64,000 nucleotides of DNA from positions 186,001 to 250,000 of the forward strand of contig CAJNDS010002159.1 of the NCBI GenBank assembly GCA_905221605.1, read 5' to 3'. Below are positions 11,495 to 21,699 of this stretch, in pieces. A program made the translations under genes and the position numbers. The notes under the pieces are model-generated. The model made no database searches, had not been told where the DNA came from, and saw only the letters and a program-made list of their open reading frames with translations. The first letter of the stretch is position 1; each line of letters starts with the position of its first letter. Source of the DNA: Symbiodinium natans (taxonomy: Eukaryota; Sar; Dinophyceae; Suessiales; Symbiodiniaceae).

Positions 11495-12743
11495 CACCTG
11501 CAGCCGACAGTGCTTCTGAACCCCAGCCAACTGTTGCGCCATATGCTTGAGCTGCCAGGGATTGGCCGCGTGGTACTCGTGAGACCCAGCCTATGCCACA
11601 GGTGTCCTGCAGAGCGTAAACGTCGCCCACACTCAAGTAGTGTCCAACCAGCCCGTGAATTTCGCAGGTCTGCCCAGAGATGCAAGTGTAGTCGTTTCGC
11701 GCATAAGGACCGACAAGATGCAATGCACCCACATCCGTCTTGAAATCTTCTGCAACTTTGCATGTAGAATCTGCGGAGCACCAGCAGAGCCGATATTGCC
11801 CCCCAGCCGAGGTGCTGTCACTCCAGGTCAGCAGGACACCACTTGCGTCAACAGACAGCACGAGCCCTGAGTCAGCAAATCTCTCTACCAGCTGGTGCTG
11901 TGGGCCAAGATGATCTTGGCCGCAGGTGTCCATGACAAAGACTCGATCCCGGGAGCTCAACAATCCAGCCACATGGACAGCGCAGCGGGTCCCAGACACG
12001 CAAGTCCGGTCTTGCTCAAGGGGCTCTGGGCCCACAATCAACAAGCGGGCTGCGGTCACCTCAAAGTGCTCCCCAGAAGAGCAAACGGCAACTGCAGAAC
12101 ACCAGCAGAGCCGATATTGGCCCCCGGATGAGCTTGTGGCGACTGCTCCGAAATACACAGTTGCTCCACTTCTAGCCACACTTGAAGAAAAGCCTCCGTT
12201 TCCAAATCTCGGTACTGGGACGTGATGTCCACACGTGTCCAAGACTGCATACCGGTCCTGTGCCGTCAGGTGGGTCCCAGTCACACCGTGAATCACACAG
12301 CTCACGCCGCTAACACACGTCCGCTGTTGCATGGGGTCAGGGTCTGCTGTGAGTTGACCAGCTGCGCTTGGCCCAGGACCAATCAAAGTCATTGATCCGA
12401 TATCGACCTTGAAGTCCTTCCCACCATCACACGGCATGTGCTGCTCCGCTGGGCCGGTCTCGGCCACACACCAACAAAGCCGGTACACCCCGCCAGCCGC
12501 CGAGACAGCAACTGTGCCCCACGAGAAGTTTTGACTGACAGTCGCATGCGACCTGCCAGAGTTTGGCCAGTTCTGCACGATCCCTGCATCTGAGCAGGTA
12601 TCCAGCACCATCACTCTATCTCCATCCATGAACGTACCATCTAAATCGATCGAGCAGGCAAGGCCTGCAACACAAGTCCTGTCTTGCTCCAGGGGGGCTG
12701 GTCCCACTGCCAGCTGCCCCGAGACATTGTCCTCTGAGCTAAC
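11495..12743 (-). CDS. Giant six-Cys repeat protein, exon 1 as seen (5' limit uncertain)
   Basis: The exon has four modules (VGPAPLEQDRTCVAG..., PMQQRTCVSG..., PEPLEQDRTC..., RNDYTCISG...). The donor is GCAGGTG|GTGCC at 11495/11494. A possible acceptor is GATCAG|GTTAGC at 12744/12743. The frame itself remains open to about 12866 with no module homology there, so either the gene starts in that stretch or earlier exons lie outside recognisable sequence. No signal peptide is identifiable with confidence. Confidence 0.65.
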
Positions 12744-12866
12744 CTGATCAATCACTAGTAGAACATTACCATGTTTTCGAGTCCGCCAGAGTAGTCTTAC
12801 AGTCTTACGGTCTCTGATTGCTGCAGGGGCACTATAGCGCACTAAAGGCCACTTCGGTAAAGCCAA

Positions 12867-15800
12867 GTCACTTGGCTCAGGCGCCTTGCAGGTTCCTCTC
12901 CTGAAACAGATATACTTCGCAGTGGATCACCGAGTCATCTAGAATGCCACGTGGCAGTCAGTTTTTATATCAGCATTGTGATTGTGACTGCGTGTCACTG
13001 TCACTGCTTCTCACTGCTTCTCCTGCAATAGCATCGTCCAGCTCTGGCATCGCGAGGAGCTTCATCGAACCAACTTCAACCTGCGGAACTTCTCAGCCAG
13101 TACGAAAGGCGCAGACAAAGATGGCAACAACTGCTCCCAATCAACAGCAGGAAGACAGCGGGTAAGGCTGCAACGGAGTATTCGGCACAGTCAGCCTCGC
13201 TCACCTTCTTGACAGACCGGCGTGTGGAGCCCAGACTGGCCCAGCACATCCTCGGAAGCCAAGAGTAGCCAAGACAATGTCTCAACAAACAGCCCAAAAA
13301 ACTCAAAGTCCGTTCCAGAGCTTACATCCTAGGAACGTGTAGGTCCCGGGAGGAAGCTTGAGAACTCCAAAGTTGTATAACGTGTGGTCCTGGCCATGCG
13401 TGCTTTGGAGTCATATAAGCTGCCAACATACCCCATTCGTGCTCAAAATGGCCTCCAATGACGGCCGGTACGGCCTGCACATGCATCATCATGCATCACA
13501 ACCCCAAAGACGTACCGTGGTGCTCGTTGGGGATGACTCGCAACCCCATGTCGAACAAGCAAAAAAGAACTCAAAGAACACACATCTTATCTTTTAATCT
13601 AACCTGGAGCTATGAGAAGCCGAGCCGGAGGATGAAGAATAAGGAGCCCCATGAAACACAGGCGACAAGGTGGAGATCGTGATGCAATCCACAAATTCAA
13701 GATCGACGGGCACCTTCCTCTACAACCCTTTTCTTGCGAAACGCCAGCCGATTGCAAGAAGAAGTGGGTGATCAGGCGAAGCCAGATGGAGGGCCAGTCG
13801 AAGAGGGCAAAGTGCCGGGTAGTGGTTTATTTCCTTCATGCTTGGGATGCGCCCTTTGTCCAGGTCTTCCTCTCTTATCTTTGCTTGTTGCCCTGTGGCT
13901 TCATCCCTTCCAGGGTGCCTGGGACTCAGTCGGCTTCTAACCTCATGTCGTTGCCCCGTCATCAAGACATTTTTGAGGAACGTTGGGCACTCCAGGGAGA
14001 CTCTGGGGGTTGGGCACTCCAGGGACACTGGATGAGCGAGGAGTAGACCGGGCGAGGAGAAGAGTTCCGGGCGAGGAGAAGAGTTGAGTTGAAAATCTAA
14101 CAACCCCACACCGAGTGTGGGGAAAAACAGGATCAATCGAGAAGCGTGGAACATAAACATGCGACACTGTGCAAGGCCTGATCACACAAAAAAAGGCCGA
14201 AACAGAAGGAACATGCGCACAAAAGGGCACTGTAGTGTGAGGAAGAAGTGCCCAAGTGAGAGCCAGCTAGGGAGTGGCCAAAGGGGCACAGGTACAACCC
14301 AACAGATGTCCCAGAAAGCAGCCACGGAGACCGAACGCTGCTCAAGCAAGGCCCCAAAAACAAAACCCACCCAAGAAAAACGGAACCGTGGCGGACAGAA
14401 GGAGAAAAACAGAAAAAGCACACAAAAACAGGCGACACTGAGAAGGCGGGGAGAGAGACCACCGCACGAGGCCAACACCCTGACCCCTTGTTTTGGAAGC
14501 TCCGGGCGACCAGAATACCTACGCCCAGGTGAGAGGCCACCAGCAAAGTGGCAGAGATACTCACGGCCATCCAAGGCGCCTGCCAAAGCTGAACCCCAAG
14601 GAGGAGGGAATGTGGCAGGCGCGAATTCTGACCCCAAAGAAGGCACCGGAAGTCGAGGAACAGCAACTCAAGCTCGGCACGCCTAGTTTCAGGAAAAGAA
14701 CCCAGGGCTCCGAGCAGAAGAAGGGGGAACGGGGCACCCAAAGAAAAGACTACTAGCAATTTCAGCCAACCAAGGCAGGGCCAGCTCAAGTGCTATACAA
14801 GATTTGCCATACTATAAACCCGCCTCCGTAGTTTTGCTATAGCATCAAGGGCATGTTATGTGAACGGGGGCTGTTGTTTCGCGGACGAGCCCACACTTTG
14901 TGATGAGGGCAATGTTTGTTCTCTGATCGCGTTTTGCAATGCTGGCCTTCGTTTTGTGATCAAGGAAGGCTGTGCTGGCACATTGATCCGCGCTGTACTT
15001 TTGCTGCCACTGGATGAACTGTGACAGTTTGCCCCATGCTCATTGTGGAAGTGCAAACTCCCAATCCGAAAGACCGATTGTACCTCGATCGTGCTTGCAT
15101 GCTATGCATTTGCAGAGCTTGTTGGCGTCTGTTTTGGAGCCGTGAAAATCCAGCACTGCGAACGGTTGGCCGCATCCCTTGCCCACGGTCCATCAAAGCA
15201 CCATGTCCGAACATCAAGGAACAGAACGAAACAAACACGACTGTAATTTGAGAAGCGCCCCAGTGTCCGGATGGGAGAACTTCATTCAGGTTCCACCTCC
15301 ACCTCGAGCATGCTTGCCTTGAGGACCCTGTGTCTCACTAACAAGTCATAGCTGTCAACTCGGCCACATTGTCATCCGGCCCTCAAACCGTTCCGAAAAA
15401 TCTCCTGCATGCAAGCTATTGCTTAAGCGGAACCTCGTTCACTCTCGGGGCTCTCATGATGTATGTGCTATCGTGTGTTGGATCTGTTTACAGCTGAGAC
15501 CAGCCAATATCGATGTACACCGGACCAGTGCATTCCTCATGGCTTCCTCCCTGAACAGCGTGGTTGAGTGCTGATTTGACTGAAGTTCAAGACCTTCAGG
15601 CTGCTCAAAACATTTGCATGTGCCGATTCCGAGCATTAGTCAGGTACTCACTCTCTCTGAAAGCACGAACGGACGGAAAGAATCACGCCTCAAACCGCGT
15701 GATCCCACAGCATCGAGGTCTGCACACTCACCGCATGTACCTGTATGCGAACATGTACGAACCCTGTGCAAAGTCATATCTTCTCGCACTACGCTCTGTG

Positions 15801-15979
15801 CGCGCCCGGTGTCAGTCGCAGTCGATTGTTGACCTGGAAACCACTGCCTTCCAATCGAATGGCCTCCGAGGAGACAGTAGATTCAGCAAATTACAGCAAC
15901 AAGAGCGATTGTCTGACACATTGCAAAGGCCCGGGCACACGCAAAACCGAGCGTGCATGTCACATCCTGCAAAGCGCAT
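12867..15979. other. Gene-poor stretch, nothing assigned
   Basis: Both strands have only short open frames with no recognisable motif. The stretch at 14117-14686 (+) is Lys/Arg/Gln-rich and overlaps an antisense frame of similar length, and I cannot support either. A dispersed repeat is annotated separately at 13980-14121. Confidence 0.5.
13980..14121 (+). repeat. Dispersed repeat, copy 1 (GTTGGGCACTCCAGGGA / GGGCGAGGAG)
   Basis: The tract contains TTGGGCACTCCAGGGA twice, then GCGAGGAGTAGACCGGGCGAGGAG, then CCCCACACCGAGTGTGGGG, a 7-bp stem with a 5-nt loop. The same ordered motifs recur at 19705-19925, so this is a dispersed element family rather than chance. Confidence 0.75.
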
Positions 15980-16018
15980 TCACGCTCCTTCCGTGATGGC
16001 ATGATGCTGAAAAGGGGC

Positions 16019-17030
16019 TCCCGGACCTGAGTCTGTGGATCCGCCGTGGTAACAACGTATGACCTGCAGCTCTGTGACAACCACATTGAGTCCTTTCAGA
16101 TTCTGCTCAATTTCGTGGAGTTGTGACCGGGGTGAGGACGCGTTCAGCAAGCCGGCAAAGAAGTTGCCCGAAGAGTCCCTCACCAGGTCACCTGGAACCT
16201 GTACCCCCAAAGCAGCACAGGATTCATCGTGAAGTCGCTCGAATAGCACTTGTACCATCTTTACATGGAGCTGGTCACCCAAGCCTTCACGGCATAATCG
16301 GTTCCAGGCTGGAGGGCAGTCACGGGGCTCAAGAGAAGCGTCCTCACTGTAATTTCAGACATGGTGAACCACTGCGAACATGGTTTTCTGGAAAACTGCT
16401 GAGGCCCGCACACATCGCTTTGTGCACAATGTGCCAAAGGAACAATCTCATTGGCTGGATTTGAAGGAATTAACTTTGCCTGTGCAGGGCTTTCAGTCAT
16501 GCGGTTGCAGGAACACACAAACAAACACACACACACACACACACACTTTGCAAAAGGTGCCTGCAAACCAGTTGGTCCAGTGCCAACCTGACAGTAACCA
16601 AGTGCAGCGCACCGGCGCGACAATCACACAGCTTCCGAGCGCTGAGACCGCAACCTGCACTGGCTCAGAAAATGTAATCAGTATGGGGTCGCCATCTTGG
16701 AAACCAAAGCCGACCTTGGACTGCGAGACCCAAATGGCAAATCTGAGCACAAGTGTCCTTCCTCGGCGCCTGACTGTGCCGCGTTCAGGCTCAACCTTCA
16801 GAACAAAAGGCCTCCAGCAGTTTTGAAGCTTGATTCAACGTCAGCCCGCACAACATCAAAGTCCTTTTTGCTCTTATAAGAAGACATAAGGGCCCTCACG
16901 AAGTTTACCAAGCTAGAAAACACAACCCACAATCGTGCCAGACCATTGACGTCGGATTCAACGTTTGTCTGATGCGATAGGAGGCTTTTCATGCAGATGG
17001 GCTCTTGTAGAAACGGCAAGCGGACAAGGC
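16019..17030 (-). CDS. Candidate minus-strand multi-exon gene, possibly decayed
   Basis: Several protein-like stretches change frame along the minus strand. About 17030-16810 reads SHQTNVESDVNGLARLWVVF. About 16830-16600 reads VLRFAIWVSQSKVGFGFQDG, followed by DPILITFSEPVQVAV, which resembles a beta-sandwich strand. About 16430-16275 reads VTALQPGTDYAVKAWV, similar to fibronectin-III or Ig-like strands. About 16290-16019 reads HVKMVQVLFERLHDESCAAL, followed by QLHEIEQNLKGLNVVVTELQ. I could not place splice sites that join them all, so this is either a gene with unresolved introns or a pseudogene. The membrane-segment exon just upstream may belong to it. Confidence 0.35.
16513..16546 (+). repeat. 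(CA)n microsatellite
   Basis: This is a run of alternating CA with a few AAAC interruptions. It lies in the candidate gene and explains a cysteine/valine repeat seen in the antisense frame. Confidence 0.95.
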
Positions 17031-17136
17031 TTGCAAGACCTCGCCCGACCCCTTGCAGGTGCTCGTCGGATTCGTGAGGATTTGCGGGATGATGGTGGCT
17101 TGGGTTTGAGCGGTCGGATATTCAAACATTTCTCAC

Positions 17137-17286
17137 CCGGCTGATGCGAGCCATGTTTTTGTAGTCTCCCAAAACCAATAGAACAAGCAGAATCATGGTA
17201 ACAACAACCAAGTAACCAATGTGCCGGCACTCCAGCATATCAAACAATGTATAATGGAGCATTTTGAGACAGAATTGCTCGGGCAT
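17137..17286 (-). CDS. Small exon with a transmembrane segment
   Basis: The frame begins MPEQFCLKMLHYTLFDMLEC, then a strongly hydrophobic segment (IGYLVVVTMILLVLLVLG, about 18 residues), then basic DYKNMARISR. It is followed immediately by GTGAGA, a good donor at 17136; unspliced, it stops four codons later. The run of hydrophobic residues flanked by positive charge is a convincing membrane helix. It sits just 5' of, and in the same orientation as, the protein-like stretches at 16019-17030. It could be the N-terminal or an internal exon of that gene. Confidence 0.4.
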
Positions 17287-17554
17287 CTAGGGCAAACTGC
17301 TAGGGCAAAACTGTTCATACAGATCTTTGGTGCAAACAGTTGGCCGCACCAACTCTCCCAAACCTTTCGCCATGTTCATACACCCAGTGCGCATTCTCAC
17401 AATTCCCGCTCCCCACCCCTTTGTCTTTTCATTGCCGAATATTTTGCCGTGCAAAGTACTTCAGAACAATCAATGCTCAAAACCAAACAACTTCAGATAA
17501 CCACCACTCAAGAACACAACACCAAACAAACGACGTCGAACACGTAGCACGTAA

Positions 17555-17597
17555 CCACGCCTTTCAAAAAAACATACCACGCCTTTCAAAAAAACAT
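17555..17597 (+). repeat. 22-bp tandem pair
   Basis: CCACGCCTTTCAAAAAAACAT occurs twice, 22 bases apart, as a minor tandem duplication in AT-rich intergenic DNA. Confidence 0.9.
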
Positions 17598-19704
17598 TGG
17601 CCGATGAATATACTGACTTCTGAAACATTACGCTTGAAAAATGTGTTTGTTTGCTCCCTGCATTTAACTACAAACCAGTGCACATGCAATAACACAATTC
17701 GCGTTTCTTCTCTTCACACATCTTAAATTGTATTTCCTGTCGACATCATGTGTGCGCTCTTGGTTGATCCGCGGATTCCGCGGATTCACGTGAAAAGATG
17801 GGAAGCTAGGCCGTGTTTTTTCGTCGCGAAATTATTAACAATAGGATGAATTTTGCAATGGACAGAGACTCGGCTCGAGGGATCCGGGGTGGTACTGCTG
17901 CGACCGGCTCTTGCGGCCGCGTGTCCCTGCATCCGATCGGGGCCTGACAGTCGTGGAGACAAAACAACTGTGGGGTTGGTGTGGACAGTTGCCGCAAAAC
18001 GGGGACGCTGACTTGTTCCCAGCAAGTGCCCCCCCCCCCCGCTCACGCACCGCCCCCCAGTGGCTTCTGGACCTGCAACATGAGCGCCCAAAGGAACAAA
18101 AGACGAGCTTGCTTCTGAACCAGGCCGGTACTCGAAACCCTTGCAACCGCGAAACCACAGCGTCAGCCCGAAAGTCAGAAGCCCTCCGGAACCTGTTTGC
18201 ATGGCAAACATTGCCCCCCTATCTTCACAATCAAGACCTTTCAATCTGAAAACCTCGGCAAGGTGAAAAGCTTGCCCTCGAACTATGCAATTCGGAAGGG
18301 CTGCGACCACCACCGCCACCACCCCCGCCATCACAATGCGAAGCCCCAGCCAAGCCACACGGCACAGGCCGGGAACGGCTCTTAGAACGACTGCATCGTC
18401 CCACCGCCGTAATTGCCTTCGAACCAAAACCGTTGGAATCCAACCCCCCCCCCCCCCCCCAACCCCTGCGCCGTCACAAAGCCAAGCCAAAACCAAGCCA
18501 TGTTTTTAAAGGCCGGGCACGCTTATTCTTACTCACGCTCTCACCTGCACAGTTAAGCTAAAGACACACGAAGCGCACTGCAAACCTTCGTTTTGCAACG
18601 GGGGAGCATCTCAGGTGATCCTTGCATTGTCAGGCCATTGCCCTGGATTAGGGTATGGCACACGGAGAACTCATGCAAGATCATTTGAGCGACACAAGAT
18701 CGACAGTTGCGAACTGTGTGATGTTCAGGGCGGGACAAAAGTAGGGTGGGCAAGAACAATCGAAAGTGCAGCAAGCTGGCGACGCTCTAGTAGCCAAGCA
18801 AGCTAAGTCTATGGGGCGCCCACCCACCGGCCTCAGCCGACGCTGCAAAACATGACGGTGAAGAATACAATTACATGACGGAGACGCAGGCAAGCAGGAC
18901 GGTTGCTTTCAACACCACGTCACAACGCGGCTACCTTGCGCCCTTGAAGAGCGAGCAGCTAGAATAAAGCGTTATCAACAAGTAGACTACAGCTTCTTAG
19001 AACGCTTGTCTCGTCCCAGCCAAAGCCTACCCAAACATGCCACGTCTGCTTTTGAACTTGCTCCCGTCCAACAAGATGCTCGGGCAAGGTGAAGGGCTTG
19101 CACTGGTCCTATTGCACAGGGGTTTCCCCCCAATGTCAACCACCTAACCCGAAACGAAGGTGCTGTGTTGCAAACCCCTAAACCCCAAAAAGTATGTTGG
19201 GTGACGAACCCTATACCTGGATTTGGACTGGACATGTTGGGATATGCGAACCACGGTGGCAATTTGCTACAACCTTAGGCGACCTTGGGTGGTACAGCCT
19301 TAATCCTACACGGACGTGTTGCGTTGCAAATGCGTGGAACTACACGAATATATGAAACCCGAAAAGCCCCGACTGAACACAAAAACAGAAACTAATCTTA
19401 AAAAAAGGACTGTGGCTGGCAATGTTGGGTGACGAGCGGTGCACAATAAATACAGACAGTGAACCTCGAAAAAGGAACCCAAAACTACCCAACAACGGAG
19501 ACAAACATGGTGAACCTGGAAACCTCAAACCTTTAAAGGAGATGAAGGGCAGCAATTTCTATGCCCGAAAGGAGTTGTTGGGTGGCGATATGCGGCACTC
19601 CTCGCACCCCAAAAAGAAACGTTGCTAAAGCCTAAACCGCAACAGGAGCGTTGCGTTGTAAACCCTAAATTGACAGTTCAAATGGCTTTACTTCTCTCTG
19701 GGTG

Positions 19705-19925
19705 GGTATACTCTGGGGTTGGGCACTCCAGGGACGCTCCGGTCGGGCGCTCCAGGCGACACTCTGGGGTTGGGCACTCCAGGGACTCTCTGCAGATACT
19801 CTCAGCTTGGGCAATTCAGTGACTCCTCGGCACTCCTAGGGGATACTCTGGGCTAGGATACGGGTCATGGGCGAGGAGTAGACCGGGCGAGGAGACCGAA
19901 CAACCCCACACCGAGGGTGGGAAAA
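19705..19925 (+). repeat. Dispersed repeat, copy 2
   Basis: This has the same ordered motifs as 13980-14121: CTCTGGGGTTGGGCACTCCA twice, GGGCGAGGAGTAGACCGGGC, and AACAACCCCACACCGAGGGTG. The terminal hairpin has lost pairing here (CCCAC/GTGGG). The copies have diverged in spacing but keep order and strand. Confidence 0.75.
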
Positions 19926-20454
19926 TAGAAAAACGAGACACCATGAAACCCAGAAAGCACACCGGACACAAAAATATAAACAGGAAAATTCTTAAGCTCG
20001 AAAACGGAATGCCGGGTGACAAATCCCCTACTTGCCAGAGGCACTGTTGGGTGGGCAACTCTAACAGGAGGTTTTGGCATGCCAACCGACACATTTGAGG
20101 TTTTGGGAACTGCAAATCCTAAATCGTGAGGGCGATGTTGACGGGAAAAAGAAAACCCTAACCGTAATTGGCCGCAGCACATTTTCTTTTCGGGTTTCTG
20201 GGCTCCCCCCCAACATCTCCTTCAAGATTCAAATTTTTCCCGTCCATCATTTCCAGGCGCCAATTCTACGGGCAGTACTTGTGGTTTGCACGCGCTATTG
20301 CTTTGGAGGCCCATTGCGACATGCGAAAGCGTCGCCCCTGCCGAGGTTTCAGGACTGTGGAGGGCTTGACAGGACACGCAACTTCATGACGCGAACTCCG
20401 GAGTTGGCGACGCGAGCGTGCGTATACGCGATGTGTGTCTGCGCGCTCGGATCA

Positions 20455-20821
20455 CAAAAACCCTAAACACTAAAAAAACCTAAACCCTAAACCCATAAAA
20501 GCCCTAAACCCCTAAACCCTAAAAACCCTAAACCCTAAACCCGAAAAACCCTAAACCCTAAAAACCCAAACCCTAAAAAACCTAGACCCTAAAGCCCTAA
20601 ACCCTGAACCCCAAAAGCCCTAATCCCTAAAAACCCAAACCCGAAACCCTAAACCCTAAAACACCTAGACCCTAAAACCCTAAACCCTGAACCCCAAAAG
20701 CCCTAAACCCTAAAAACCCAAACCCTAAACCACCCGAAACCCTAAACCCTAAAGGCCCTAAACCCTAAAAACCCTACAAACACTGAACTCACATTGCTGC
20801 CCAGGGTTTAGGGTTTAGGGC
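20455..20821 (+). repeat. Interstitial telomere-like tract, degenerate CCCTAAA
   Basis: About 330 bases consist of variants of CCCTAAA (CCCTAAAA, CCCAAAC, CCCTGAACCC, CCTAGACC). They are followed at 20803-20821 by two units on the opposite strand (GGGTTTAGGGTTTAGGG), so the tract ends in a head-to-head inversion. The heptamer matches the plant-type telomere repeat used by dinoflagellates. Confidence 0.9.
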
Positions 20822-21590
20822 AATAATATGAGCAACCAAGGTGTGGGCAAACGGCACGTGGCCGGCAATTCTAGGGCTTCGAGCCCGTATCAAACCACCA
20901 GCCCAGGAGTAGTGGCTGCGGAGTAGTGGCTGCGGGGAGTGTGGGCAGCTGTGTCTCAACGTTCCATGACCCACCTGGTATGGCGAAACACGAAGCAACT
21001 CCCGGCTACTTGGTACTGAGCCAGACAGAGAAGCCATAGCACGCAGATGACGGTATCAGCACCAACTCCCAATTTCACAATGTAGCACGCTGCAAAAGAG
21101 AGCGAGGGTTGTGTTAAAAACCAGCCAACATCAATTTTCTGCGGGAAACACATGCGCTGCATGACATTGCACAAGGGAGGATCAGATGAACGATGTAGCT
21201 AAGGTGGTTGGCGGTGGTCTCGACGAGAGAGAGCATGGCAAATATCGCAATTAGTGTCGAAGCGCAGAACGACAAGAACCACCTAAACAATGGATTCCGG
21301 TTGCCGAAAACATGTGCAAAGCGAAAGCAGTTGCATGGTTCCTCTTGCAATCTTTCTTAGCTCGTATCGGAGGAGTTCCACCAGCGAAAGACTTGAGCAC
21401 CGCGACACGAGTAACTGTCTGGGTCCCTGGCGGCAGCGCATCTTTTGCAATAAAATGATATGATCTCCCAAAAATGCCAGCAAAGGGGAAGCCATCCATG
21501 TCCTGTATTGAGGCAAACAGTACAGAACAAATTTCAGCATCACAGCCTCGGTGTGCGCTGAACTCTCTGCACGTGTCCTCCACGGCGCCG
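20800..21590 (-). CDS. Candidate minus-strand membrane-protein exons
   Basis: From 5' to 3' on the minus strand: ICSVLFASIQDMDGFPFAGI (about 21540-21480) leads into KDALPPGTQTVTRVAVLKSF; a hydrophobic stretch SFCASTLIAIFAMLSL (about 21275-21225); and, after a classical pyrimidine-rich acceptor TCTCTTTTGCAG|C (about 21092), a second hydrophobic stretch VGADTVICVLWLLCLA. The pattern fits a multi-pass membrane protein split by introns. The family is not recognised and exon limits other than the one acceptor are unresolved. Confidence 0.35.
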
Positions 21591-21699
21591 GCAGAGATTG
21601 CGACCTAAGATGGAGCGCAACGGCTTCCAAGCAAGGCATTCTGCCAAAGTTCCTGAGACAGGCACTATGTACATTTCGCCATTTTGACGCAAAGACCTC

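Larger units (their letters stand above)
17300..20454. other. Gene-poor stretch with degenerate subtelomere-like repeats
   Basis: No supportable gene is present. C-runs occur at about 18030 and 18441. From about 19080 onward the motifs GTTGGGTG(A/G)CGA and GTTGCGTTG(C/T)AAA recur beside CCTAAACC fragments (19130, 19194, 19421, 19576, 19620, 20047), leading into the telomere-like tract. This resembles eroded subtelomeric DNA. Confidence 0.5.
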
